Shown here: positions 39,687 through 51,032 of the stretch, piece after piece
Layout of the letters: each line of letters opens with the position of its first letter
How positions within the stretch are numbered: the first letter of the stretch is position 1
Source: Certhia americana
Lineage: Eukaryota; Chordata; Aves; Passeriformes; Certhiidae
DNA length: 64,000 nt
Assembly (NCBI GenBank): GCA_018697195.1
Contig: JAGMWU010000027.1
Span: forward strand, 14,028,771 to 14,092,770
Direction of reading: 5' to 3'
Position numbers and translations under genes: made by a program
The notes under the pieces: model-generated
Told to the model about the DNA's origin: nothing
Seen by the model: the letters and a program-made list of their open reading frames with translations, nothing else
Databases searched by the model: none

Positions 39687-42600
39687 AGGGGCTCTGCCTC
39701 TAGCCAGGAAGAGGCACGGGAGAACCGGGTCTTTTGGACAGTGTGGGTCAGATGGCCTGGCACATCAGAGCCACAAGAATACAGTGCGTTGGTTGACACT
39801 GGTTCACAATGTACACTGATGCCATCAAGACATGTAGGGGCAGAACCTGTTTCTATTGCCGGGGTGACAGGGGGATCACAGGAATTTACTTTGTTGGAAG
39901 CTGAGGTGAGCCTGACCAGGAAAGAGTGGCAAAAACACCCAATTGTGACTGGCCCAGGGGCCCCGAGTATCCTGGGCATGGACTACCTCCGGAATGGCTA
40001 TTACAAAGACCCGAAAGGACTCAGGTGGGCTTTTGGAATAGCTGCTGTGGAGACAGAGAGCATTAAGCAGTTGAACACCTTGCCTGGTCTGTCAGAGAAC
40101 CCATCTGCAGTAGGACTCCTGAAGGTGGAAGAGCAACAGGTGCCAATTGCCACCTCAACAGTGCACCGCCGGCAGTACCGGACGAATCGAGATGCCGTGA
40201 TCCCCATCCACAAAATGATCCGTGAGCTGGAGAGCCAAGGGGTGGTCAGCAAAGCACACTCACCCTTCAACAGCCCTATTTGGCCTGTGCGCAAATCTGA
40301 AGGAGAATGGAGATTGACTGTGGACTATCGTGGCTTGAATGAAGTGACTCCACCACTGAGTGCTGCTGTGCCAGACATGCTGGAACTCCAGTATGAGCTG
40401 GAGTCCAAGGCAGCGAAATGGTATGCCACTATTGACATTGCCAATGCGTTTTTCTCCATTCCTTTGGCAGCAGAATGCAGGCCTCAGTTTGCCTTCACGT
40501 GGAGGGGAGTGCAGTACACCTGGAACCGACTGCCCCAGGGGTGGAAACACAGTCCCACCATCTGCCATGGACTGATCCAGGCTGTACTGGAAAAGGGTGA
40601 AGCTCCAGAACACCTGCAATACATTGATGACATCATTGTGTGGGGGAACACGGCAATGGAGGTATTTGAGAAAGGCGAGAAGATCATCCGGATTCTGCTA
40701 GAAGCTGGTTTTGCCATCAAGAAGAGCAAAGTCAAAGGGCCCGCTCGAGAAATCCAGTTCCTGGGGGTGAAGTGGCAAGATGGATGGCGTCAAATTCCCA
40801 CTGAGGTCATCAATAAGATCACTGCGATGTCTCCACCAACCAACAAGAAGGAGACACAAGCTTTCCTAGGCGTCATAGGTTTTTGGAGAATGCACATTCC
40901 AGAGTACAGTCAGATCGTGAGCCCTCTCTACCTGGTTACCCGTAAAAAGAATGATTTCCACTGGGGCCCTGAACAGCAACAAGCCTTCTCCCAAATCAAG
41001 CAGGAGATCGCTCATGAAGTAGCCCTTGGCCCAGTCAGGACGGGACCAGAGGTGAGGAATGTGCTTTACTCTGCAGCCGGGAGCCATGGTCTGTCCTGGA
41101 GCCTTTGGCAGAAAGTGCCTGGAGAGACTCGAGGCCGACCGCTGGGATTCTGGAGCCGAAGATACAGAGGATCTGAAGCCAACTACACTCCCACAGAGAA
41201 GGAGATCTTGGCTGCCTATGAAGGAGTCCAAGCTGCCTCAGAGGTGATTGGGACAGAAGCACAACTCCTCCTAGCACCCCGACTACCAGTGCTGGGGTGG
41301 ATGTTCAAAGGAAAGGTTCCCTCTACCCACCACGCCACTGATGCTACATGGAGCAAATGGATCGCTCTCATCACGCAGCGCGCCCGTATTGGAAACCCAA
41401 ATCGCCCTGGGATTTTAGAAATAATTACGAACTGGCCTGAGGGTGAAAAATTTGCTCTCACTGATGAAGAGGAGCAGGAACAGGTGCCACGTGCTGAAGA
41501 AGCTCCACCGTATAACCAGCTACCAGCAGAAGAAAAACGCTACGCTCTTTTCACTGATGGTTCCTGTCGCATTGTAGGGATGAACCGGAAGTGGAAAGCA
41601 GCTGTGTGGAGCCCCACACGACAGGTAGCAGAGGCTACTGAAGGAGAAGGGGGATCAAGTCAATTTGCCGAGCTCAAAGCCGTTCAACTGGCTCTGGACA
41701 TTGCTGAGAGAGAGAGGTGGCCCAAGCTCTACCTCTACACTGACTCATGGATGGTAGCCAATGCTCTGTGGGGGTGGCTGGAACGGTGGAGAAAGGCCAG
41801 CTGGCAGCGTAGAGGGAAGCCAATCTGGGCTGCTGAGGAGTGGAAAGATATTGCCACTCGAGTAGAGAAGCTCCCTGTAAGAGTTCGTCATGTAGATGCC
41901 CATGTCCCCAAGAGCCGGGCTAATGAGGAGCACCGACATAATGAGCAGGTAGATCATACTGCAAAGATAGAAGTGGCAAAAATAGACTTAGATTGGGAAC
42001 ACAAGGGAGAGTTGTTCCTAGCCCGATGGGCCCATGATGCCTCAGGGCATCAGGGTAGGGATGCCACCTATAAGTGGGCACGAGACCGAGGGGTGGATCT
42101 AACCATGGACAGCATTTCACAGGTTATCCACGACTGTGAGACGTGTGCTGCCATCAAACAGGCCAAGAGGCTGAAGCCCCTCTGGTACGGTGGGCGGTGG
42201 TCCAAGTACAAGTATGGGGAGGCCTGGCAGATTGATTACATCACACTGCCCCAAACCCGCCAAGGCAAGCGCTACGTGCTGACCATGGTGGAAGCCACCA
42301 CTGGATGGCTAGAGACCTACCCTGTGCCTCATGCTACTGCCCGGAACACCATCCTGGGCCTGGAAAAGCAAGTCCTGTGGAGGCATGGTACCCCTGAGAG
42401 GATTGAGTCAGACAATGGGACTCATTTCAAAAACAGCCTTATTAACACCTGGGCTAAAGAACATGGTATTGAGTGGGTGTACCATATTCCTTACCATGCA
42501 CCAGCAGCTGGGAAAGTTGAACGGTGCAATGGCCTGCTAAAAACCACCTTAAAGGCACTTGGTAGGGGGACTTTCAAAAACTGGGAGATTAATTTAGCAA

Positions 42601-42869
42601 AGGCTACATGGTTAGTGAACACCCGAGGTTCCACTAACCGAGCAGGCCCTGCCCAGTCTGAAGCCTTGGGAACAACAGATGGAGATAAAGTTCCAGTGGT
42701 ACACATGAGAGGTATGCTAGGAAAAACGGTTTGGGTTAATTCTGCCTCCAGCAAAGACAAGCCCATCCGTGGAGTTGTCTTTACTCATGGACCAGGCTGC
42801 ACCTGGTGGGTCATGCTGAGAGATGGAGAGACTCGATGCATACCTCAAGGAGATCTTGTTTTAGGCTAA
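39687..42869 (+). CDS. pol: A1 Pol (ERVL-type): protease, RT, RNase H, integrase, intact
   Basis: Open for 1,060 codons after TAG; the first ATG is 39741 and residue numbers count from there (1,042 aa). Protease has LVDTGSQC with DTG at 19-21. RT carries the LTVDYRGLNEV fingers, DIANAFFSIPL, and YIDD at 294-297. RNase H starts at LFTDGSC (Asp606), with a TDSWMVANALWGW segment and AHVPKSRANEEH. Integrase has an H-H-C-C zinc region (CETCAAIKQ) and catalytic Asp832, Asp891 and Glu927, DD35E. The SH3-like tail ends at QGDLVLG. No dUTPase domain follows integrase, unlike some mammalian ERVL. No stop or frameshift interrupts it. Confidence 0.95.
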   Translation, partial: RGSASSQEEARENRVFWTVWVRWPGTSEPQEYSALVDTGSQCTLMPSRHVGAEPVSIAGVTGGSQEFTLLEAEVSLTRKEWQKHPIVTGPGAPSILGMDYLRNGYYKDPKGLRWAFGIAAVETESIKQLNTLPGLSENPSAVGLLKVEEQQVPIATSTVHRRQYRTNRDAVIPIHKMIRELESQGVVSKAHSPFNSPIWPVRKSEGEWRLTVDYRGLNEVTPPLSAAVPDMLELQYELESKAAKWYATIDIANAFFSIPLAAECRPQFAFTWRGVQYTWNRLPQGWKHSPTICHGLIQAVLEKGEAPEHLQYIDDIIVWGNTAMEVFEKGEKIIRILLEAGFAIKKSKVKGPAREIQFLGVKWQDGWRQIPTEVINKITAMSPPTNKKETQAFLGVIGFWRMHIPEYSQIVSPLYLVTRKKNDFHWGPEQQQAFSQIKQEIAHEVALGPVRTGPEVRNVLYSAAGSHGLSWSLWQKVPGETRGRPLGFWSRRYRGSEANYTPTEKEILAAYEGVQAASEVIGTEAQLLLAPRLPVLGWMFKGKVPSTHHATDATWSKWIALITQRARIGNPNRPGILEIITNWPEGEKFALTDEEEQEQVPRAEEAPPYNQLPAEEKRYALFTDGSCRIVGMNRKWKAAVWSPTRQVAEATEGEGGSSQFAELKAVQLALDIAERERWPKLYLYTDSWMVANALWGWLERWRKASWQRRGKPIWAAEEWKDIATRVEKLPVRVRHVDAHVPKSRANEEHRHNEQVDHTAKIEVAKIDLDWEHKGELFLARWAHDASGHQGRDATYKWARDRGVDLTMDSISQVIHDCETCAAIKQAKRLKPLWYGGRWSKYKYGEAWQIDYITLPQTRQGKRYVLTMVEATTGWLETYPVPHATARNTILGLEKQVLWRHGTPERIESDNGTHFKNSLINTWAKEHGIEWVYHIPYHAPAAGKVERCNGLLKTTLKALGRGTFKNWEINLAKATWLVNTRGSTNRAGPAQSEALGTTDGDKVPVVHMRGMLGKTVWVNSASSKDKPIRGVVFTHGPGCTWWVMLRDGETRCIPQGDLVLG

Positions 42870-43007
42870 GCTACTCATGACACTATGCCTGTCTCTGTAG
42901 CTGCATGTATATATGTATATAATTAAGGTATTGCATGTATGTACATAATTTTAAAGTTTAAATTTGATGTAACATATTGGGGTGGGAAAAAAATTCGGGG
43001 TGGATAA
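42870..43007 (+). promoter_or_regulatory. A1 3' untranslated region and polypurine-like tract
   Basis: Only 138 bp separate pol from the LTR, ending in a purine-rich tract (GGGGTGGGAAAAAAATTCGG, then GGTGGATAA) that serves as the PPT. There is no room for env. Confidence 0.8.
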
Positions 43008-43054
43008 TGTTGGGGGTTGGGTTGATTTCTTATAGAATTTTTTCCCAGAAGTTG
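43008..43054 (+). repeat. A1 3' LTR start, cut by an assembly gap
   Basis: The first 47 bp of the family A LTR (TGTTGGGGGTTGGG onward), then N. Confidence 0.93.
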
Positions 43055-43214
43055 NNNNNNNNNNNNNNNNNNNNNNNNNNNNNNNNNNNNNNNNNNNNNN
43101 NNNNNNNNNNNNNNNNNNNNNNNNNNNNNNNNNNNNNNNNNNNNNNNNNNNNNNNNNNNNNNNNNNNNNNNNNNNNNNNNNNNNNNNNNNNNNNNNNNNN
43201 NNNNNNNNNNNNNN
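43055..43214. other. Assembly gap, 160 N
   Basis: Unsequenced. The left side is the A1 3' LTR on the plus strand. The right side is A-type gag on the minus strand, so the join across the gap is not a simple continuation. Confidence 0.99.
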
Positions 43215-44717
43215 GGTGGGTTTCTGAGTGTTCGGTGGGGCAGGGTCGTCAAGGTTTCCTGGGGCAACATCGCACTACTCACGCCTGGGGCAAGTGTCCA
43301 GCTCTGTGGGCCTAGTGATTTGCTCTTTGGCCTGTCCCCTGTCTAGCGGGCAGCATCCTGTTCTCGGGGGGAGTAAGCACAGTGGTTTCAAGTATGTCCC
43401 CTTTTCCCTCTGAATGCTAAATAGAACGGCATATCAGCACACCAGCCACTAGCATCACATCATAAGCATCAGAGAAATTTTGAGACCCGTCGAAACCTGG
43501 TAGGGTAACCCAAGAGCCAGTGCAGGGTTGGGAGAAAATTTCCCCAACCGGTGTCATTTCTTCCCAGTAGGTACCATTATTAAAGTAAACCCCAAAACAT
43601 TCAGTTAGTAATGCGATACTCTGATCCCTTGTCCTTGCCTTCCAGAGGAAAGTATAAAAATCCCGGAGAGGTTCCTCACTTAGTCACCCCAAAATAAAAC
43701 TGAATAACAGCACGGTAGCTTAGTTATGGGACCCCATGTTTAGATAAGGGCTACAAATGGAAGAAAATAGCGTGGCCACGTGCCACCCAAACATGGTAAC
43801 GGCTAATCACATTGTTCTACTTAATGAAGTTCTAAATTCAGCACAACAAAAAAATTCGATTACCTCACAACTGTTATTCCTTTTTAAAAAAACCCTTTTT
43901 CCTCGTCCCCTCGTGTCCTAACCCACCATTGGGCATCAAAATCGTCTTGGTTTGGAAAGACGGGGGTCTGCTAGGGAACCAAAAACGAATGGAAACTTCC
44001 CTTGGACTTGTTCTTTTGCTAAAATTGAGGAGGGTCTCTGCACGATTAAGGAGGGTAGGCAATAACAATCTTTACTATTATTAATCTAACAGGTAAATTC
44101 ACCTCACACAATAAAAACAAAACTATAATATGACACAAACAGACCTAGAGACGAAAAAAAAAAAAACACAAACACCACCTGGTACAGTTTTCCTCGCACC
44201 CTGCCCCCCTCAGTACCGTACAAGCTACCAGAGACAAAAAGAAACAGGCAGTCCTGGGGAGAAGATGTGTTTCGTGCTCGACGGTAACAAGTAGCTGGAT
44301 CTGTAGAAAACTCCTGTCCTAGACAACGGGGTTGCAGAATAACACGTGTGGGCAGAGCTCGAACAAAACTGAGAAGCATGGTGCAGGCATGGAGAAGGAG
44401 CTTCTGAGGACAGGATAGAATGGGTTCACCAATCCTCAAATCCCGGGGACACATAGAAGAGACGGTGGTCCGACGAATTCCAGGTGAAGGAGGGTGAGAC
44501 TCTCCGCCGCGCCGAACGAGCAGCTCGCTCTGACTTTTTTTCTCCCCCAGAGAGCAAACTGCCCAGAGCGAATTGAGACGGTGCCTTCCTGTCTCTTGGC
44601 CTAGCTGCTTCTTTTGTTTGTTTAGCAAACCCATGTGTGTATACGCGAAGCACCCGGCCATAGATGTTAGCACTTCTGGGAAAAAATTCTAATAAGAAAC
44701 ATACCCAACCCCCAACA
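43215..44717 (-). pseudogene. gag: Inverted A fragment: 5' LTR and gag start, indel-rich
   Basis: On the minus strand 44717-43943 is a family A LTR, followed by a decayed PBS region (GATGCCCAATGGTGGG), the leader and the first ~200 codons of A gag until the gap. Compared with A1 it shows many single-base insertions and deletions over its whole length, in LTR and gag alike. That pattern is more like uncorrected long-read sequence than slow neutral decay. Confidence 0.75.
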
Positions 44718-46161
44718 CTTGTCAGTTGGCATCGCACTGACCTGCCATTATATCATTGTGTGTTCATTACCAACTCCAGATTCGCATCCCCACAGGCATC
44801 TTTGTCCAGGGGAGGGCAAATGGCTGGATCCCTTGCTGTCCTGTCATGTTCCTTCTCCTGCCCCCTCGCCTCAGAAGACGCAACTGCACTCTTTGAGCTA
44901 TTGCTCGTTTGATAATCAAACGCCAGCCGCGTGTTTGCAATTCAGATGTGCGATCCCACCAAGATCATACTCCCAACACAAAGGGAGGATTTTCAATGGA
45001 GCCTTGCAAACCTTGTGAGCCTTCCAAGTTCTCTGGCAAACTTTTCATGGCAGATACTTTAATCATCTGCACAGCCAAGCTACTGCAGGTGCATCCACAA
45101 CCCGAAACGCCTTTGCGGCCCAAAAATAGCCAGGAACCAGTTCAAGGACCCACCGTCTTCACTGACGGTTCAGGAAACAGGAAGGCCACTGTTACCTGGA
45201 GGCTGGATCTGAGTGGCAGCTTCTGGAGGCCAGGAGGATGGGTCAGCCCCGCTATTTATTAAGGGCTGCGTCGATGTACCTTTTGAGAATTTTCCCCAGG
45301 AACCTTTAAATTTTGGTGGACAGGGTTTGGATATGTGGCTGGCACAACCACATCGCCCAGCGTTGGGTTATTCATTTTGTAAGGGTCAGTAATCTGCCTT
45401 GTTTTCATCTCATGAAGACCCTTGTGGTGGCCATTCAGGATTGCGTTTCCTCCATCTACGTCCTGCATGTAAGGATCCACCGCTTTGCTGGTTTGTAGCA
45501 GAAAGTAATGCGATGGCTGACACGTGTTGGCTAAGCCCAGTGTGGTAGCACCTCAACCTGACATGCTCGCACAGGCCGAGCCTCCCATGTGGTTTTACCA
45601 TCAGAACTGCCATAACCCTTTGCAGCAGCATTTCAGGCTGCGCCTACTGAGGCTCGTGACAAATTGTCGAGGTCATGTGATGACTGTCTGCGCTGGCTGC
45701 ACCTTTTTAACCAGCTGAGGGTGACACCCCTAGGCCTTTTAGGATCCTTGGGAGTGTGGGCAGACTGATGGTCAACCCCCCAGATTGCCAAGTTCGGCCG
45801 GTTCAGCATGTGCATTCACTGTGACAACTTCTCCGCAATGTGGGCGATCTGAGCACCTGGATCAATGCCCGCGAGTTCCCTTGCACCTGGGAGGCAGGCC
45901 TTTGCTGTTACATCAACAATCATCCTTCTGCTGTGAAACTGACCATCATCCTGCTTACGCATGCAGCAGGTGTGCAGCAAGTTCCTGCAGATTCGTCGGG
46001 GTGGTTCGCAACAAGTTTGGTATCCCTCATCTCCTCCTGGTCAAGGTATTGTGACATGCGCTTATAGTACTCTGCGTGGGTTCTTCAAACCAAATTGGAA
46101 AATGCAGGGTGACACACCGCCCAGGTCGGGAAATATTGGCAAAGACTTTGTTAAATAAAAA
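44718..46161 (+). pseudogene. pol: E-like pol fragment (RNase H, integrase), indel-rich
   Basis: It begins at a point matching E near 61473 and follows E to about 62890. Recognisable pieces are TCATTACCA, the TTTGATAATCAAACGCCAGC stretch (E: TTTGATAATCAAATGCCAGC), CCAAAAATAGCCAGGAACCA, the RNase H start and an integrase region. Single-base indels are dense and no frame longer than ~110 codons survives. It ends abruptly at 46161, where A2 gag starts. Confidence 0.75.
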
Positions 46162-47768
46162 GTCCCATAACTAAAGCTACCGTGGCTGTTATCGAGTTTA
46201 TTTTGTGGGTTGATAATGTGAGGAATTCCTGGATTTTTAATTTCCTCTGGAAGGCAGGCTCATTGATCCAGAGCTATCGCATACTAACTGAATGTTTTTG
46301 GGGTTACTTTAATAATGGCACCTACTGTGAAGAAATGACACCGGGGGAAATTTTCTCCCAACCCTTCACCTGGCTCTTTGGGTCTACCCCACCAGTTTTC
46401 GAAGGGTTCACATTTTCTCGGTATGCTAATGATGTCATGCAGTGGCTGGTGCTGCTGACAGGCCTGCTCTATTTAGCATTCAGAGATAAGGGGAAATTGA
46501 CTTGGATAACCACCCTGATACCTACCCCAGAGAACAGGGATACTGCCAGACAGCCTGACAGTGCCACAGAACCTGACCCTGCCCCACAGACCACCTCAGA
46601 AACAAGCCAGCTGGATTGGGTGGGGGTTCTGCTGAAAAAGATAAGCCAGATGCTGAAGGAGCACACCTCCCCCACTAGTGAGAAGCCCTCCTGCTGCCTC
46701 AAAAAGGAAGACTCTTGTGGTGCAGCAGTGGAACCCACAGATGTTACATCTGTCCAGGCTCCAGCTGAACCACAAGGGAAATCACAGCCAGCAGCAGTCG
46801 CCCCTGTGGAAACTAGAAAGTCTAAGATGAAATCAGATAAGAAAGGAGGGACCTCACAACATGCAGGGGAGCCAGAGGTAGAGATCGTCACTGAGTCTCT
46901 GTCGTATGAAAGTCTCCGTAACCTGCGGAAGGACATTGTACGACGGGGACGTGAGGCTTATACAACCTGGTTACTCCGGGTCTGGGACCTTATGGGTGCA
47001 GGTGTGCAGCTGGATGGTACTGAGGCCAGGAATTTGGGACCTTTGACCCAAGACTTAGGTGTGGATCAGGTATTTGTAAGGGAGCCTGGGCCCCTTTCCC
47101 TCTGGGAGCGTCTTTTGATGAGTGTAAGAGAAAGGTTTGTCCACAGAGAGAGAATGCAGGAGCACCATCATAAGCTGCGCTGGAAAACCCTCGAGGAAGA
47201 GATCCAACAGCTGAGAGAAGTGGCGGTGCTAGAAGTACTCTTTGGGAGGGGTGGACAGCACGATAATGACCCCGACAAAGTCAGGTGCACAGGGCAAATG
47301 TTGTGGAGTCTGGCAAATCTAGGGCCAGCTCAATACACCACCTTCATTGCAACAATCAATGCAGATAACAACCGAGAGACAGTGGGTTCTATGGCCAACA
47401 AGCTTAGGAATTATGAAAGTATGGTCAATGGCCCGAAGCATGCTCATGTCTCTGCTGTGGCTAAAGAACTTAGAGAGGAGATGAGTGAGATGAGGGAGGA
47501 AATGAGGAAGATCAGCACAGCACCAGTGCGAGTCACAGGCCCCAAAGTCAGAGTCCAACATTCCCCAGCTAAAGAAAGAGGATACACCCCACGAGCTGAC
47601 TTGTGGTTCTTTCTGCGTGACCATGGGGAAGACATGGGAAAGTGGGATGGGAAACCCACTTCTGTCCTGGAAGCACGGGTGCGTCAACTCAAGGAGGGAA
47701 ACAGTAATCGAGGGGGTTCCACAAAAATGAAGGTAGCCTCAACCTCCCAGGACCGATCTGCCGGGTAA
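46162..47768 (+). pseudogene. gag: A2 Gag, missing its start
   Basis: Identical to A1 gag apart from a few substitutions (for example Leu to Pro and Gln to Arg in the first 90 codons) from the bases after the ATG to the TAA at 47766-47768. The junction at 46162 removes the start codon, LTR, PBS and leader, so this copy cannot start as A1 does. The rest of the frame is open. Confidence 0.9.
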
Positions 47769-47849
47769 TACAGAAGAGATGATTTGTCAGACCCCCTTGA
47801 AGGAACCTCTACTATGTATGCTCAAGAAGAGAATAATAACCAGGGTTAG

Positions 47850-50800
47850 AGGGGCTCTGCCTCTAGCCAGGAAGAGGCACGGGAGAACCGGGTCTTTTGG
47901 ACAGTGTGGGTCAGATGGCCTGGCACATCAGAGCCACAAGAATACAGTGCGTTGGTTGACACTGGTTCACAATGTACACTGATGCCATCGAGTCATGTAG
48001 GGACAGAACCTGTTTCTATTGCCGGGGTGACAGGGGGATCACAGGAATTTACTTTGTTGGAAGCTGAGGTGAGCCTGACCAGGAAAGAGTGGCAAAAACA
48101 CCCAATTGTGACTGGCCCAGGGGCCCCGAGTATCCTGGGCATGGACTACCTCCGGAATGGCTATTACAAAGACCCGAAAGGACTCAGGTGGGCTTTTGGA
48201 ATAGCTGCTGTGGAGACAGAGAGCATTAAGCAGTTGAACACCTTGCCTGGTCTGTCAGAGAACCCATCTGCAGTAGGACTCCTGAAGGTGGAAGAGCAAC
48301 AGGTGCCAATTGCCACCTCAACAGTGCACTGCCGGCAGTACCGGACGAATCGAGATGCCGTGATCCCCATCCACAAAATGATCCGTGAGCTGGAGAGCCA
48401 AGGGGTGGTCAGCAAAGCACACTCACCCTTCAACAGCCCTATTTGGCCTGTGCGCAAATCTGAAGGAGAATGGAGATTGACTGTGGACTATCGTGGCTTG
48501 AATGAAGTGACTCCACCACTGAGTGCTGCTGTGCCAGACATGCTGGAACTCCAGTATGAGCTGGAGTCCAAGGCAGCGAAATGGTATGCCACTATTGACA
48601 TTGCCAATGCGTTTTTCTCCATTCCTTTGGCAGCAGAATGCAGGCCTCAGTTTGCCTTCACGTGGAGGGGAGTGCAGTACACCTGGAACCGACTGCCCCA
48701 GGGGTGGAAACACAGTCCCACCATCTGCCATGGACTGATCCAGGCTGTACTGGAAAAGGGTGAAGCTCCAGAACACCTGCAATACATTGATGACATCATT
48801 GTGTGGGGGAACACGGCAATGGAGGTATTTGAGAAAGGCGAGAAGATCATCCGGATTCTGCTAGAAGCTGGTTTTGCCATCAAGAAGAGCAAAGTCAAAG
48901 GGCCCGCTCGAGAAATCCAGTTCCTGGGGGTGAAGTGGCAAGATGGATGGCGTCAAATTCCCACTGAGGTCATCAATAAGATCACTGCGATGTCTCCACC
49001 AACCAACAAGAAGGAGACACAAGCTTTCCTAGGCGTCATAGGTTTTTGGAGAATGCACATTCCAGAGTACAGTCAGATCGTGAGCCCTCTCTACCTGGTT
49101 ACCCGTAAAAAGAATGATTTCCACTGGGGCCCTGAACAGCAACAAGCCTTCTCCCAAATCAAGCAGGAGATCGCTCATGCAGTAGCCCTTGGCCCAGTCA
49201 GGACGGGACCAGAGGTGAGGAATGTGCTTTACTCTGCAGCCGGGAGCCATGGTCTGTCCTGGAGCCTTTGGCAGAAAGTGCCTGGAGAGACTCGAGGCCG
49301 ACCGCTGGGATTCTGGAGCCGAAGATACAGAGGATCTGAAGCCAACTACACTCCCACAGAGAAGGAGATCTTGGCTGCCTATGAAGGAGTCCAAGCTGCC
49401 TCAGAGGTGATTGGGACAGAAGCACAACTCCTCCTAGCACCCCGACTACCAGTGCTGGGGTGGATGTTCAAAGGAAAGGTTCCCTCTACCCACCACGCCA
49501 CTGATGCTACATGGAGCAAATGGATCGCTCTCATCACGCAGCGCGCCCGTATTGGAAACCCAAATCGCCCTGGGATTTTAGAAATAATTACGAACTGGCC
49601 TGAGGGTGAAAAATTTGCTCTCACTGATGAAGAGGAGCAGGAACAGGTGCCACGTGCTGAAGAAGCTCCACCGTATAACCAGCTACCAGCAGAAGAAAAA
49701 CGCTACGCTCTTTTCACTGATGGTTCCTGTCGCATTGTAGGGATGAACCGGAAGTGGAAAGCAGCTGTGTGGAGCCCCACACGACAGGTAGCAGAGGCTA
49801 CTGAAGGAGAAGGGGGATCAAGTCAATTTGCCGAGCTCAAAGCCGTTCAACTGGCTCTGGACATTGCTGAGAGAGAGAGGTGGCCCAAGCTCTACCTCTA
49901 CACTGACTCATGGATGGTAGCCAATGCTCTGTGGGGGTGGCTGGAACGGTGGAGAAAGGCCAGCTGGCAGCGTAGAGGGAAGCCAATCTGGGCTGCTGAG
50001 GAGTGGAAAGATATTGCCACTCGAGTAGAGAAGCTCCCTGTAAGAGTTCGTCATGTAGATGCCCATGTCCCCAAGAGCCGGGCTAATGAGGAGCACCGAC
50101 ATAATGAGCAGGTAGATCATACTGCAAAGATAGAAGTGGCAAAAATAGACTTAGATTGGGAACACAAGGGAGAGTTGTTCCTAGCCCGATGGGCCCATGA
50201 TGCCTCAGGGCATCAGGGTAGGGATGCCACCTATAAGTGGGCACGAGACCGAGGGGTGGATCTAACCATGGACAGTATTTCACAGGTTATCCACGACTGT
50301 GAGACGTGTGCTGCCATCAAACAGGCCAAGAGGCTGAAGCCCCTCTGGTACGGTGGGCGGTGGTCCAAGTACAAGTATGGGGAGGCCTGGCAGATTGATT
50401 ACATCACACTGCCCCAAACCCGCCAAGGCAAGCGCTACGTGCTGACCATGGTGGAAGCCACCACTGGATGGCTAGAGACCTACCCTGTGCCTCATGCTAC
50501 TGCCCGGAACACCATCCTGGGCCTGGAAAAGCAAGTCCTGTGGAGGCATGGTACCCCTGAGAGGATTGAGTCAGACAATGGGACTCATTTCAAAAACAGC
50601 CTTATTAACACCTGGGCTAAAGAACATGGTATTGAGTGGGTGTACCATATTCCTTACCATGCACCAGCAGCTGGGAAAGTTGAACGGTGCAATGGCCTGC
50701 TGAAAACCACCTTAAAGGCACTTGGTGGGGGGACTTTCAAAAACTGGGAGATTAATTTAGCAAAGGCTACATGGTTAGTGAACACCCGAGGTTCCACTAA

Positions 50801-51032
50801 CCGAGCAGGCCCTGCCCAGTCTGAAGCCTTGGGAACAACAGATGGAGATAAAGTTCCAGTGGTACACATGAGAGGTATGCTAGGAAAAACGGTTTGGGTT
50901 AATTCTGCCTCCAGCAAAGACAAGCCCATCCGTGGAGTTGTCTTTGCTCATGGACCAGGCTGCACCTGGTGGGTCATGCTGAGAGATGGAGAGACTCGAT
51001 GCATACCTCAAGGAGATCTTGTTTTAGGCTAA
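47850..51032 (+). CDS. pol: A2 Pol (ERVL-type), intact frame
   Basis: Open throughout after TAG at 47847-47849, 1,042 aa from the first ATG at 47904, with the same domains and catalytic residues as A1 pol. I see about six amino-acid differences: near residues 30 and 33, in the TVHRRQ/TVHCRQ segment, HEVALG/HAVALG, KALGRG/KALGGG and VVFTHG/VVFAHG. None touches a catalytic position. Such low divergence is at the level expected between alleles or very recent duplicates. Confidence 0.94.
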   Translation, partial: RGSASSQEEARENRVFWTVWVRWPGTSEPQEYSALVDTGSQCTLMPSSHVGTEPVSIAGVTGGSQEFTLLEAEVSLTRKEWQKHPIVTGPGAPSILGMDYLRNGYYKDPKGLRWAFGIAAVETESIKQLNTLPGLSENPSAVGLLKVEEQQVPIATSTVHCRQYRTNRDAVIPIHKMIRELESQGVVSKAHSPFNSPIWPVRKSEGEWRLTVDYRGLNEVTPPLSAAVPDMLELQYELESKAAKWYATIDIANAFFSIPLAAECRPQFAFTWRGVQYTWNRLPQGWKHSPTICHGLIQAVLEKGEAPEHLQYIDDIIVWGNTAMEVFEKGEKIIRILLEAGFAIKKSKVKGPAREIQFLGVKWQDGWRQIPTEVINKITAMSPPTNKKETQAFLGVIGFWRMHIPEYSQIVSPLYLVTRKKNDFHWGPEQQQAFSQIKQEIAHAVALGPVRTGPEVRNVLYSAAGSHGLSWSLWQKVPGETRGRPLGFWSRRYRGSEANYTPTEKEILAAYEGVQAASEVIGTEAQLLLAPRLPVLGWMFKGKVPSTHHATDATWSKWIALITQRARIGNPNRPGILEIITNWPEGEKFALTDEEEQEQVPRAEEAPPYNQLPAEEKRYALFTDGSCRIVGMNRKWKAAVWSPTRQVAEATEGEGGSSQFAELKAVQLALDIAERERWPKLYLYTDSWMVANALWGWLERWRKASWQRRGKPIWAAEEWKDIATRVEKLPVRVRHVDAHVPKSRANEEHRHNEQVDHTAKIEVAKIDLDWEHKGELFLARWAHDASGHQGRDATYKWARDRGVDLTMDSISQVIHDCETCAAIKQAKRLKPLWYGGRWSKYKYGEAWQIDYITLPQTRQGKRYVLTMVEATTGWLETYPVPHATARNTILGLEKQVLWRHGTPERIESDNGTHFKNSLINTWAKEHGIEWVYHIPYHAPAAGKVERCNGLLKTTLKALGGGTFKNWEINLAKATWLVNTRGSTNRAGPAQSEALGTTDGDKVPVVHMRGMLGKTVWVNSASSKDKPIRGVVFAHGPGCTWWVMLRDGETRCIPQGDLVLG

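Noticed and set aside
39616..39819. Small frame overlapping the A gag-pol junction as a possible accessory gene or frameshift bridge
   Set aside because: It is in the +1 phase relative to gag and pol, has no motif, and I saw no convincing slippery heptamer into and out of it. Kept only as part of the junction puzzle.
42870..43007. Hidden env or dUTPase after A pol
   Set aside because: Only 138 bp separate pol from the LTR, and all three frames are closed or very short.
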